Part shown: positions 1-8,259 of the stretch, in pieces
How the letters are laid out: every line of letters starts with the position of its first letter
How positions within the stretch are numbered: the stretch's first letter is position 1
NCBI RefSeq assembly: GCF_025685685.1
Contig: NZ_JAGSYH010000003.1
Coordinates: 496,001 to 560,000 of the forward strand
Direction of reading: 5' to 3'
Source of the DNA: Acidicapsa dinghuensis
Lineage (GTDB): Bacteria > Acidobacteriota > Terriglobia > Terriglobales > Acidobacteriaceae
DNA: 64,000 nt
The notes under the pieces: generated by a model
Seen by the model: only the letters and a program-made list of their open reading frames with translations
What the model was told of the DNA's origin: nothing
The model's database searches: none
Translations under genes and position numbers: made by a program

Positions 1-805
1 TGAATTTTTCCGCCTCTTTGCAAAACTGCACCGCCTCGTTCGGAGCCAGGCGTTCATGCATGTCGTGCAACAGCTCGACTTCTTCACCAAGCTCCGTTCT
101 GCAAATCTCTAGCAGCTTAAGCGCGCGGCGCATTTGATACGCCGGCTCGAACAAAGGTTTGTCGTGAAGCGCCTTCAACGGAGCAGTGTTCGTGTGCGCC
201 GAGCCATAGCCTGCCATCCCCGGCAGCCCGACCTGCACGCGGATGTTGCGGAAGCCCTGAGCCATCAGTTTTTTCGCGGAAGCTACCACATCTTCAAATT
301 CAGGTCCGTCTGCGTGAGCGTAGCAGTCCACCGCCTCCCGGCACTTGCCTCCAGCCAACTGATACACCGGCATCCCTCCCTGCCGCCCCTTGATGTCCCA
401 TAGAGCCTGATCTATTCCGCTCAGCGCATTGTTAAGCACCGGACCATTCTTCCAGTATGAGCTGTCATAGCAACTCTGCCAGATATCTTCGATCCGGTCG
501 GTCGTCTTGCCCAGCAGAAACGGCTTCAGATAGCGTTCCACGGCTGGTTTCACCAGGTCAGCTCGCTGCGTAAAAGTCGCGCAGCCATAGCCGTACAGCC
601 CATCCTGATCGGTCGTGATTTTTACTACAGTCAACCGCGCGCCAGCGGGTGCACACTCAATGACGCTAATGTCTTTGATACGAGGCGATGCCATGCCCCG
701 CGTTGCTTGCGCCAACTGCTCCTGCGCTCGAACAGCAGGCGCCGCCATGCCCAGCAAACCAAGGCCGCCCATGGACTTCAATAGATCACGCCGATACATT
801 GACAT
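1..805 (-). CDS. Enolase-superfamily (mandelate racemase / mannonate dehydratase-like) enzyme, 3' end outside the window
   Basis: Reads in from position 805 and runs off the left edge, so only the N-terminal 268 residues are present. The protein begins MSMYRRDLLKSMGG, a Tat-like leader (RRDLLK), followed by a typical enolase-superfamily N-terminal capping domain and a stretch LLHDMHERLAPNEA that resembles the barrel metal-ligand region of RspA/mannonate dehydratase relatives. Family members abstract the alpha proton of sugar acids with a Mg ion and dehydrate or epimerise them. Translation starts 6-9 bases after GGAGC. It follows the alpha-galactosidase gene in the same direction with a 316-bp gap. 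The exact substrate cannot be read from this fragment, and periplasmic export is inferred from the leader. Confidence 0.8.
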   Translation of the reverse strand, partial: MSMYRRDLLKSMGGLGLLGMAAPAVRAQEQLAQATRGMASPRIKDISVIECAPAGARLTVVKITTDQDGLYGYGCATFTQRADLVKPAVERYLKPFLLGKTTDRIEDIWQSCYDSSYWKNGPVLNNALSGIDQALWDIKGRQGGMPVYQLAGGKCREAVDCYAHADGPEFEDVVASAKKLMAQGFRNIRVQVGLPGMAGYGSAHTNTAPLKALHDKPLFEPAYQMRRALKLLEICRTELGEEVELLHDMHERLAPNEAVQFCKEAEKF

Positions 806-1121
806 AGAGCTGCTCCTATATGAACTGCGAATGCCTGAGAAGAATACCTGAAGACACTAGGCGTTCGATTAAGGCCCTGGGCGAGACGATCCTGTGGCTC
901 CGCGTGTAAGCTCTCACAGCACAACCAGGCGCAGCACTAGACGCAATGAAAATTGCTCATCGCGCTTCGCTTCAGACTGCATGAACCGGCCCTGACATGA
1001 ACCGGTCAGGCCAACCGTGGAAACCGACCGATATGTAAAGGCAATTGCGGATGGGGTGTTGAAGGAGGCTCAATTCCTTCTGGATTGCAGCTCGTTTGCG
1101 AGTTCATCTGGAGCGGATAAC
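806..1121. other. Intergenic region, no gene seen; one short hairpin
   Basis: No convincing coding sequence. Around 988-1012 there is an imperfect hairpin of the form GGCCCTGAC / GTCAGGCC, flanked by the direct repeat CATGAACCGG, and another small hairpin near 1062-1082 just after the alpha-galactosidase stop. Either could act as a weak terminator, but neither is followed by a run of T on the minus strand. Confidence 0.4.
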
Positions 1122-2324
1122 TCATTGCCAGACGCGAAGCAGGACAACTCCGCCCTTGGGCGGAATAACCGTGTATGAGTCATGAAGCAAGCCGAGGTCT
1201 CTGTGTGCCCAGAGATCACGCGCATGAACGGAACTGCTGAATCCAATGTCCTTGAAGCGCAGCGTGATTGGCTGGGGAACGTCATCGGTAACAAAGTTGA
1301 ACAACGCAACAGCCTTTGATCCATCAGCAAGCGGTTTGATCCAGACCTGGAGCGGCGCGAGACGTGAGCCCTGGGTGCCCAGTCTGTCCTGATCAACGGC
1401 AATCACCTCCCGGTTCATCAGGATCGATTTGGTGGTATCGTCCATCTTGCTCAGGTCGTTTCCTGCCAGAAGAGGCGCGGCAAGAATGGCCCAGAGGCTC
1501 ATCTGCGTACGGTACTCGTCCGAAGTCATGTGTCCGTTGCCGATTTCGAGCATATCGGGATCGTTCCAATGGCCAGGACCCGCGTATCGTTCGAGTCCGG
1601 CTTGCGAGAAGCCGATCAGAGCCATGCTGCGGAAGCTATCGCTGATGTCGTCTGTGGTGCGCCAGAGGTTTCCACCAACCTCAGCTCCCCACTCCCACAC
1701 CGAGTCTGAACCGTATTGGCAGATGCTGTAGACGATGGGCCGGCCGGTTTTGACGAGCGCCTCGTGCATCTTGAGGTAGGCTTCGCGCATAATCGCGTTT
1801 GCCTTGTTCCAATCGGGCTGTGGTTTTTGACTGCGCATGACACTGCGAAGTCCGCAGAGATCGTACTTGAGAAAGTCAACACCCCATTCTGCGTAGGTCT
1901 GCGCGTCCTGCTCTTCGTGGCCGTAGCTTCCTTCAAATCCGGCGCAGGTTTTGGGCCCGGGTGAGGAATAGATGCCGAACTTCAATCCTTTGGAGTGGAC
2001 GTAGTCGGCTAGAGCCTTCATATCGGGGAAGCGGCTATTGGGATGAATTCGACCCTGTGCGTCGCGCTGTCCCTCCCACGTGTCATCAACGTTGACGTAA
2101 ACGTAGCCTGCGTCACGCATGCCGCTCGATACCATGACGTCTGCGGCTACACGGACATCTGCGTCGGTCACCTTCTCCGCGAAGTGATTCCAACTGTTCC
2201 AGCCCATCGGCGGTGTTGCAGCCAGTGGCGCAGTTTGCGCCATTGCAGGAACACCGACGCAGATGCTCAGCAGGCAGATAGAGAGTTTGGATTTGAGCAG
2301 GGAAGGTAGATCAAGACAGATCAT
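1122..2324 (-). CDS. Alpha-galactosidase, glycoside hydrolase family 27
   Basis: A 400-residue secreted enzyme with a signal peptide ending near VPAMAQ (residue 30), then the family-27 opening TPPMGWNSWNHF. It would remove terminal alpha-1,6-galactose from galactomannan or raffinose-type sugars with retention of configuration. The nucleophile is D155 in KYDLCG and the acid/base is D226 in the RxxxD motif (RTTDD). The conserved YVNVDDTW and GHWNDPDML segments are present, and a beta-sandwich C-terminal domain follows. Length is usual for bacterial GH27. It is transcribed alone, 316 bp ahead of the enolase-superfamily gene. A LacI-type palindrome lies about 245 bp upstream. Confidence 0.93.
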   Translation of the reverse strand: MICLDLPSLLKSKLSICLLSICVGVPAMAQTAPLAATPPMGWNSWNHFAEKVTDADVRVAADVMVSSGMRDAGYVYVNVDDTWEGQRDAQGRIHPNSRFPDMKALADYVHSKGLKFGIYSSPGPKTCAGFEGSYGHEEQDAQTYAEWGVDFLKYDLCGLRSVMRSQKPQPDWNKANAIMREAYLKMHEALVKTGRPIVYSICQYGSDSVWEWGAEVGGNLWRTTDDISDSFRSMALIGFSQAGLERYAGPGHWNDPDMLEIGNGHMTSDEYRTQMSLWAILAAPLLAGNDLSKMDDTTKSILMNREVIAVDQDRLGTQGSRLAPLQVWIKPLADGSKAVALFNFVTDDVPQPITLRFKDIGFSSSVHARDLWAHRDLGLLHDSYTVIPPKGGVVLLRVWQ

Positions 2325-2566
2325 TGACGGTTCTCAGTGGTTTCCGGAATGCCGCTCGGCACTTTCCCGGTGGAGGAGTGCAGATTCGGAGTATGGAAGA
2401 CGAGAACCATCGTACACTCTGAGAGCTCAACGGAACACATGGTGATCTATGCGGCGGAGAAGCGCGGCTCTTTCAGGACAGGAATAAAGGATTAACTACT
2501 TTATCCGTCTCTTGCGCTTGCTCCTGAAGTTGCTTGCGTCGACAGAAATTTGAGGTAGCCATCACA

Positions 2567-2580
2567 TGCAAGCGCTTCTT
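2567..2580. promoter_or_regulatory. LacI-family operator-like palindrome
   Basis: The sequence TGCAAGCGCTTCTT matches 8 of the 10 fixed positions of the classical LacI/GalR/CcpA-type pattern TGnAAnCGnTTnCA. It lies upstream of the GH27 gene and touches the stop codon of the PDZ gene. Two similar sites occur at 40184 and 50377. Function is inferred. Confidence 0.35.
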
Positions 2581-3460
2581 ACTTCTTCTTCCCAGTCACC
2601 TGCAGCAGCACAAGCTGCTTCATCCGGTCCCGGAAAATCTCCACCTGCACCGGCTTCCCTTCGCTTGATCGCAACAACCGCTCCCAGTCGCTGGTTGTCG
2701 CCACCTGCTCACCACCTATCGCCAGCACTACGTCGTGCGCCCGCAGCCCGGCGGCATCGGCAGAGCTCTTATGCGCCACGCTCTTGATCATCACGCCGTT
2801 CTGCACACCCAGAAAATCCGCCATTTGCGCCGTCAGCGGTTCTACCATCGCGCCCACATGCAGCGAGCTCCCAAACGGCATGTGGAAGCCGGAAGGAATA
2901 TCCCCAGCCCCGCCGCCAGCAACAAAGCCGCTCCCCACCGATTCCGAAGCGCCAAACGTTCCCAGCCGCTCCCGCGCCTCTTCCTGCACTTTGCGCTTGT
3001 CGGCCAGCTGCACCGTAACCTTCTGCTCCGCGCCGTCGCGGTTGATCACCAGCTGCAGCTTCTTTCCCGGAGACATCGTATGCAGCATCGTCTTGAGCTG
3101 CTCCGCGCCCTCGATCGTCTGCCCATTCATTTCCACGATCACGTCATGCAGCTTCAGCCCAGCCTGCCCCGCAGGCGCATCGTGATCCAGAATCGTGATC
3201 TCAGCCCCGTGATTGTTGTCCTTGAGATGCAACGCCTGCGCGCGCTCCTGATCCACATCGCCCAGATCCACACCAAGAAATCCCTGTGAGTGCGAGTGCA
3301 ACAGCAGAAACCAGGGCCGCTCTTCCCGAACCTGAATCAGTCCTTGTGCTGTGGCCCGCGCTGAAAGGCCAAGAAACACGCCCGCAGCGGCCAACAATGC
3401 GACGCTACGCGTCCATTGCTTCCTCGATATATATACAAACGGCCTCAAAAAGTACTTCAT
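2579..3460 (-). CDS. Exported double-PDZ-domain protein
   Basis: About 293 residues with an N-terminal membrane or signal segment (VALLAAAGVFLGLSARATA) followed by two PDZ domains: the first from FLGVDLGD to about ADKR, the second from VGAMVEPL to the C-terminus. No trypsin-like protease domain (no GNSGG or HxD region) is present, so it is not HtrA itself but carries HtrA-type peptide-binding domains. The start was placed at the ATG at 3460 because a GGAG box sits 9 bases upstream; an in-frame ATG at 3469 directly abuts that box. It is third in line after the ECF sigma and anti-sigma genes and may bind misfolded or C-terminal peptides in envelope stress sensing, which is an inference from context. 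Confidence 0.8.
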   Translation of the reverse strand: MKYFLRPFVYISRKQWTRSVALLAAAGVFLGLSARATAQGLIQVREERPWFLLLHSHSQGFLGVDLGDVDQERAQALHLKDNNHGAEITILDHDAPAGQAGLKLHDVIVEMNGQTIEGAEQLKTMLHTMSPGKKLQLVINRDGAEQKVTVQLADKRKVQEEARERLGTFGASESVGSGFVAGGGAGDIPSGFHMPFGSSLHVGAMVEPLTAQMADFLGVQNGVMIKSVAHKSSADAAGLRAHDVVLAIGGEQVATTSDWERLLRSSEGKPVQVEIFRDRMKQLVLLQVTGKKK

Positions 3461-3709
3461 CTTAACCATCTCCACGGTTGGCACGGTTTTAATCCGTGTC
3501 CTTTGCCAGCCGGAAGTCCAGCCCACTCCTGCGGCTCAAGCCTGATCCGCTTCTATCTGGTGGAACCGTTACCGCCGCCCATGCAATCGCATAACTGCCA
3601 GCACTGCTGGTAACCCAGGCCCACACTCTTTCTGACGGCGTGGTGCCCGGAACGTGAGTTATACAACGTGTGAAACTGATTCCCCGAAGTGTTCTGTGGA
3701 GCGAAGAAG

Positions 3710-4717
3710 CTACTGTATCTCCGAAACCCGTCGCAGCACCAGCCGCGACGCGTTACGAATACTGGAATTCTGGTCCGAAAGCGCCACCGTTGACAAGACC
3801 TGTCTTACACTCGTGTCCGCTTCCACTGGCTCCAGCATCGAAATCGCAGCCGACCGTACCTTCGCATCCGGATCGTTCAGCAGCGTTTCCAACACCGCAT
3901 CACGCACCTGCATGTCATCGGCAATATACGGCTGCAACCCTTCCAGAGCCTTCGCACGCACCGCCGAGCTGCGGTCATAGCGCAACGCCACCATCAGCGC
4001 CTCGCGAATGCCCGTTCCCTGCGTCCCCGTGTCGTTGCAATCATGGCCTGCACGGCATTCATCCGCCAGCAGCTCCACCGAGTTGTCCCGCACTGCGGGA
4101 TTCGCTCCGTTCTGTGAAGCCACCATCAGCAACTGACGGATCTGTGGATCGTCCAAAGATCCTTTGATCTGCCGGGGCTGCACCTGGTTAAACGTCACCT
4201 GCACCAGGTCCGAGTTCGGTTCCCGCACAATTCCCGATACATTCGCAACCTCGCCCGGCGAAATCGGCCGCATCTTCGGCTCAACCGAGATAGAAACTGG
4301 CTTGAAAGTGGAATCATCCGGATTCTGCGCCGCAACCATATGCCGCGCCGCAAACTCGTATCCACCCAGGCTCCCCAGTCCCGCGCCTGCCACCAACAGC
4401 AGCCCTGCCGCTACCGGCGCAGCCTGCAATCCCGTCGCTGTCCGCGTCATCCAGTCGCCCACGCGGTCATACCATCGCTTCGGCGGAATCGCGTCCAGCG
4501 CCTCTTCCAGCCGTGTTCGGCTTCGCGCCATCAGGTTGGGATCGAGCTCCGGAACTAGATAAGCCGCCGCCAGCGTCTTCAGCGCCAGCAACTGCTCCTG
4601 TTCCTCACGGCACTCCGTACAGCCTGCCAGATGCAGCGCCAGCGCATGTGCCTCGTCGTCTGGCAGCTCACCGTAGGCTGCCAGCACAACCCTTTCGTGA
4701 CTCTCGTTGCAATTCAT
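3710..4717 (-). CDS. Zinc-finger anti-sigma factor with transmembrane segment and HEAT repeats
   Basis: 335 residues. The N-terminus has the anti-sigma zinc-finger signature (H27-x3-C-x2-C in ALHLAGCTECREE), an amphipathic segment, a transmembrane helix near residues 100-120 (APVAAGLLLVAGAGLGSLGG), and an extracytoplasmic part whose last 150 residues look like HEAT/armadillo repeats (SSAVRAKALEGL, DAKVRSAAISML, NSSIRNASRLVL). It would hold the ECF sigma factor encoded directly upstream at the membrane and release it on a signal. HEAT repeats as the sensor domain are unusual for this family and suggest protein-protein sensing. It ends 249 bp before the PDZ gene, which may be the signalling partner. 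Confidence 0.83.
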   Translation of the reverse strand: MNCNESHERVVLAAYGELPDDEAHALALHLAGCTECREEQEQLLALKTLAAAYLVPELDPNLMARSRTRLEEALDAIPPKRWYDRVGDWMTRTATGLQAAPVAAGLLLVAGAGLGSLGGYEFAARHMVAAQNPDDSTFKPVSISVEPKMRPISPGEVANVSGIVREPNSDLVQVTFNQVQPRQIKGSLDDPQIRQLLMVASQNGANPAVRDNSVELLADECRAGHDCNDTGTQGTGIREALMVALRYDRSSAVRAKALEGLQPYIADDMQVRDAVLETLLNDPDAKVRSAAISMLEPVEADTSVRQVLSTVALSDQNSSIRNASRLVLRRVSEIQ

Positions 4718-4836
4718 GGATATTACGTCCTGTTTGCCTCAAAATTTTGTTCTTCCCCCGGTTGCTTTCTCACCGGCGCTTTGCGCGCTCCTGGAAGCAA
4801 CTCGTCATTGCATAGGCCCGTTTGTTATGGGCCGTC

Positions 4837-5589
4837 CTACCTCGCGCCAGCCAATTGGCCGCGCAACTTCTTCGTCGCACGAAAGAGCGTATTCTTAGCC
4901 GTCTCTTCCGTAGTGTTCAACATTTCTCCAATCGTCCTGAGCCTCAATCCCTGATAGTGCTTCAGTTCAAACACCATCCGCTCCCGCGGCGTCAGCGTCT
5001 CCAGCGCATCCTGAATCCGTGCGCCCAGCACCTTGCGGTCCAGCTCCCGTCCCGGATTCGAAAACGCCCGGTCATCGGAAACCGTAGCCATCAGATCAAT
5101 CTCGTCGCCCGAGTGGTCCACTACCACCGCCGAATCCTCGCGCCGCGTCTTCTTCCGCCGCAACTGATCCAGGCAAAGATTAGTGACGATCCGGTAAATC
5201 CACGTATAAAACGAACACTCAAACCGGAAGTTATTCAGATACCGGAAGGCCTTCAAAAATGCTTCCTGATAAATATCTTCAGCATCCTGTTCACTGCCCG
5301 TCAGATGCAGCGCCAGTCGCAGCACCTGATGCTCATACTGCCGCACCAGGGCATCAAAAGCCGCCCGCGATCCAGCTTGCGCCTCGCGGATCAGGTCCAT
5401 CTCCGTCGCACGGACCTTTAGCCGGTCATCCTGGCTCTGCTGCACATGGCCGCGCCCACGGGAATCCCCCCGCCCGCGCGCCTGCCCGTCGCTTGCCGTT
5501 GTCGTCATACCTGGCAAGGATTGTACGCTCAGGCCACCATTCCAGGCAGCATCGATCGGGGCAGTAAGTGGAACTGCGTCGGTCGCCAT
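4837..5589 (-). CDS. RNA polymerase ECF sigma factor (sigma-E/W-like)
   Basis: 250 residues. An N-terminal extension of about 65 residues rich in Gly, Arg and Ser precedes a normal sigma-2 domain (FDALVRQYEHQVLRLAL, DAEDIYQEAFLKAF, SFYTWIYRIVTNLCLDQLRRK) and a sigma-4 helix-turn-helix domain (LTPRERMVFELKHYQGL ... EETAKNTLFRATKKLR). It directs RNA polymerase to stress-type promoters. The ATG at 5589 is preceded by GGAG at 10 bases. The next gene on the strand, 119 bp on, is its probable anti-sigma factor, so the three genes form one regulatory operon. Confidence 0.92.
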   Translation of the reverse strand: MATDAVPLTAPIDAAWNGGLSVQSLPGMTTTASDGQARGRGDSRGRGHVQQSQDDRLKVRATEMDLIREAQAGSRAAFDALVRQYEHQVLRLALHLTGSEQDAEDIYQEAFLKAFRYLNNFRFECSFYTWIYRIVTNLCLDQLRRKKTRREDSAVVVDHSGDEIDLMATVSDDRAFSNPGRELDRKVLGARIQDALETLTPRERMVFELKHYQGLRLRTIGEMLNTTEETAKNTLFRATKKLRGQLAGAR

Positions 5590-5735
5590 ACGTCGGTTCT
5601 CCAGCGAAACAGGTGCCTACAAGCTCGGAACTGCGTATTTATCTGACCCCCAAACCCCGAATTCGTGAGCAAAACCTCGCAGCCGATTCACTGGCATTAG
5701 GCATAAATCTATCTTTGCCTTCTATTCCCTCGCCC

Positions 5736-8090
5736 TCAATTTCCCGGATTCGCAAAGACTACGTCCGCTTTCCGCATCGCCGGTGTTACCGTCAGTCGCG
5801 TAATTTTACCGGCCTCAACGTGCCCTTCGACCACTGTATTGTGCGGTGCGTGCAGTTTGAAATCTGCCGTCCAGTCCTTCGGCCATGCTGGAGTGAGCAG
5901 GATCTTGCGGCCCTCGGTCTGTATCAGCATGTTCTGCAACGTCAGCATCCCGTTGCCGCCATTATCAAGATCAGGAATCCAATCATGCCCCGCCCTCCAG
6001 AACCACTTAAACCGTTGGTCGCCGTAAAAGGTAAACTCCGCCACCGCTGCCTTTTTCGCATCCTCTGTCAAGCCGAGCAAGGCGGCCTCCACACCATCCT
6101 GCCCCCAGCAGGTGTCCTGCGGGAACAGACGCGCTGCGTAGGTGTTACGCGCCAGTTCCAGATCTGGCTTACCTACCTCATACAGCTTGTACGGAAACAC
6201 CGTGTACAGCTCCGGATTCTCCACATTCTCCGTCTTGCCGTACTGGGCTGCAGGCAAAATCACAGGCTTCCCATCTGCATCGCCTTTGCCCAGAGGCGGA
6301 ATCTTCCCTTTCGCCGTGGTTCCCGTCGCAATCGGCGACAGGTCGTCCAGCACCTTCTTCCACCGCGCCCGATCCGCCTCCGTCGTCAACCCCTCCGGCA
6401 GCGCCAGCAGCCGCGGCAAAATCGACTTCAACCCCGCAATATCCGGCGTGGGATTCACCGCGTCGAGTTGATAGGTTTCAATCGACTGCGAAGGAGACAT
6501 GTGGATCTTTCCATCTGCGGCGCGTGGCCAGTGCTCGTCGTAGTACGTCACAATCGCGTCCGCCAGCGGAACCAGTTTCTCCATCGCAAACCCGGCGTTG
6601 CCCGTCACGTCGTACTCGTCCAGCATCTCCGCAATCACTTCCATCGAGCCCTGAATGTGATAGCGCATCCAGCGACTGTCAACCTCATCCGTCGGGTTGT
6701 CCCACCCGAAATCGTTCAGGTTCGGTGTCCCCCAGAAATACATTGTCTCGATAAACGAAGCGCCGCCATGGTGGAAGTACATTTGGGTACGATCCTTCGC
6801 CAGTGGCAGCGCGTTCACATACATGTTGAACCACGGCTGCAGCAGATCCAGATCGCCGCTCGTCACCAGAGGCCAGTACGGCAACCGGTTGTTCTGGTTC
6901 CAATACGAGTCACCCCACGCGCGGTAGTCCGGATTGTGATCCTTCGGCGTCGAGTCCACGTTGTCGGGCACATCGTGGCCCACGGTAAACAGACCGCCAT
7001 TGAACTTGACCGGATACACGCCCCTCGACGAAGCAGCCATCATGTAGCGCTGCATCGCATACCCCTGCGAAACCGCCTCCGCATCGGGCGATCCTGACAC
7101 ACGAATCCAGCTCCGCCGCCAGAACTCCCGCCACCACAGCGCATGCGACTCCCATGTCTGCGCGGTCGGGAGCGCCTCCACCGTCCTCGCCAGCGCATCC
7201 ATAGCTGGCGCCCACGTCTTTGCGTCACCCACACCCGTCTGCGTCAGCGCGACAACATCGACACGACTATCCGTGCCAGCTTTTGTCGAACGCAGCACGT
7301 GATCGTCCACCGGCTTCATGTCCGGACCCGTAATTGTTGCACCAAAGCACCGATGCAACAGCGGGTCAGGATATTTGCTTTCCAGTGCCTCGAGATGCTC
7401 CCGCTTCAGCACCAGCGGATACACGCTCTCGCGATTCCAGTGAAACCAAGTCACGCGACCCACACCCTGTGACTCCCCAACTCGCAAAATTGTGTCGGCC
7501 TCAAAATCCAGCGGCACCACGTGATCACCAAATTCGAACATCCCACCCCGCTGCGGCTGCTTCTCGCTGTAAGGCCGCGTCTGGGTACGCCAGTCTTCCA
7601 GCCGAGCCTCCACCGTTACTGGCTGTTCCGTATGCGCCTCCACATGCAACACGGGATGATTCGCATCCACCCACACTCGTACACGATTCTCACCCTGCGC
7701 GATCTCGATGCTCCCGTCTTCCAGATGCAGCGTCTGCCTGAACCCAGCTCCAGTAAACGGACTCGGCGTCAATCGCACACGCACCCGCCCCAGCTTCAAC
7801 AACTGCCCAAGCTCAGACCATGCATCGTCCTTCGCCAGCAGCACCACCACATCCCCATTCGCTTCTGTCCAGACGTTTGCGGCGAGATCGCCGTTGCCGA
7901 TGGGCATCGAGTCATTCTCATTCCGCCCCAGCGAAGTCCACGTCACATCGTTCGCCGCCACTGAGTCCCGGGCAGCAACCAGCCCATCGGGCACAGCCGG
8001 CATCTGGCCCTGCCCCCGCGCCACCACCCCGCACAACCCGGCAACCATCATCAGCCCGCACAGCCCCGCCCACCAGCGCATCCGCAACAT
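5736..8090 (-). CDS. DUF5703-type glycoside hydrolase-like protein (GH95-like)
   Basis: About 784 residues, secreted (signal MLRMRWWAGLCGLMMVAG). The segment after the signal (NDVTWTSLGRNENDSMPIGNGDLAANVW) is the conserved opening of the DUF5703 family, an N-terminal beta-sandwich followed by an (alpha/alpha)6 barrel related to GH95 fucosidases/galactosidases. The reading frame could extend to 8309, but the extra residues cross repetitive sequence. The ATG at 8090 has GGGGGAG at about 9 bases and is directly followed by a signal peptide, so it was chosen. It is divergent from the GH13 gene with a 169-bp shared promoter region. The substrate is unknown; cleavage of a terminal sugar from hemicellulose side chains is the likely class of reaction. 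Confidence 0.8.
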   Translation of the reverse strand: MLRMRWWAGLCGLMMVAGLCGVVARGQGQMPAVPDGLVAARDSVAANDVTWTSLGRNENDSMPIGNGDLAANVWTEANGDVVVLLAKDDAWSELGQLLKLGRVRVRLTPSPFTGAGFRQTLHLEDGSIEIAQGENRVRVWVDANHPVLHVEAHTEQPVTVEARLEDWRTQTRPYSEKQPQRGGMFEFGDHVVPLDFEADTILRVGESQGVGRVTWFHWNRESVYPLVLKREHLEALESKYPDPLLHRCFGATITGPDMKPVDDHVLRSTKAGTDSRVDVVALTQTGVGDAKTWAPAMDALARTVEALPTAQTWESHALWWREFWRRSWIRVSGSPDAEAVSQGYAMQRYMMAASSRGVYPVKFNGGLFTVGHDVPDNVDSTPKDHNPDYRAWGDSYWNQNNRLPYWPLVTSGDLDLLQPWFNMYVNALPLAKDRTQMYFHHGGASFIETMYFWGTPNLNDFGWDNPTDEVDSRWMRYHIQGSMEVIAEMLDEYDVTGNAGFAMEKLVPLADAIVTYYDEHWPRAADGKIHMSPSQSIETYQLDAVNPTPDIAGLKSILPRLLALPEGLTTEADRARWKKVLDDLSPIATGTTAKGKIPPLGKGDADGKPVILPAAQYGKTENVENPELYTVFPYKLYEVGKPDLELARNTYAARLFPQDTCWGQDGVEAALLGLTEDAKKAAVAEFTFYGDQRFKWFWRAGHDWIPDLDNGGNGMLTLQNMLIQTEGRKILLTPAWPKDWTADFKLHAPHNTVVEGHVEAGKITRLTVTPAMRKADVVFANPGN

Positions 8091-8150
8091 AGCCCCGCTC
8101 CCCCAACAAAACTCAAACCCCACCAGCCTAACTCCTCCAACCCGCGCACA

Positions 8151-8222
8151 ACTGTCCACTGTCGACTGTCCACTGGTCTCTGATCTCTGATCTCTGGTCC
8201 CTGATCCCTGTATCCCGCTATA
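8151..8222. repeat. Degenerate heptamer tract (CTGATCTCTGATCTC / TCCCTGATCCCTG)
   Basis: A run of imperfect 7-8 base units (CTGTCCA, CTGATCT, CTGGTCC, CTGATCC) in the divergent promoter region between the DUF5703 and GH13 genes. Very similar tracts occur at 50277-50345 in front of the lacI gene and, shorter, at 41832-41868. Confidence 0.6.
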
Positions 8223-8259
8223 CTCCCATCCGAAACCAAAGTCCCCAAAGAGGACCCTC

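Noticed and set aside
5568..7097. 509-codon plus-strand frame over the sigma and DUF5703 genes
   Set aside because: Antisense shadow with Arg/His-rich composition and no domain; both genes on the minus strand have clear motifs.
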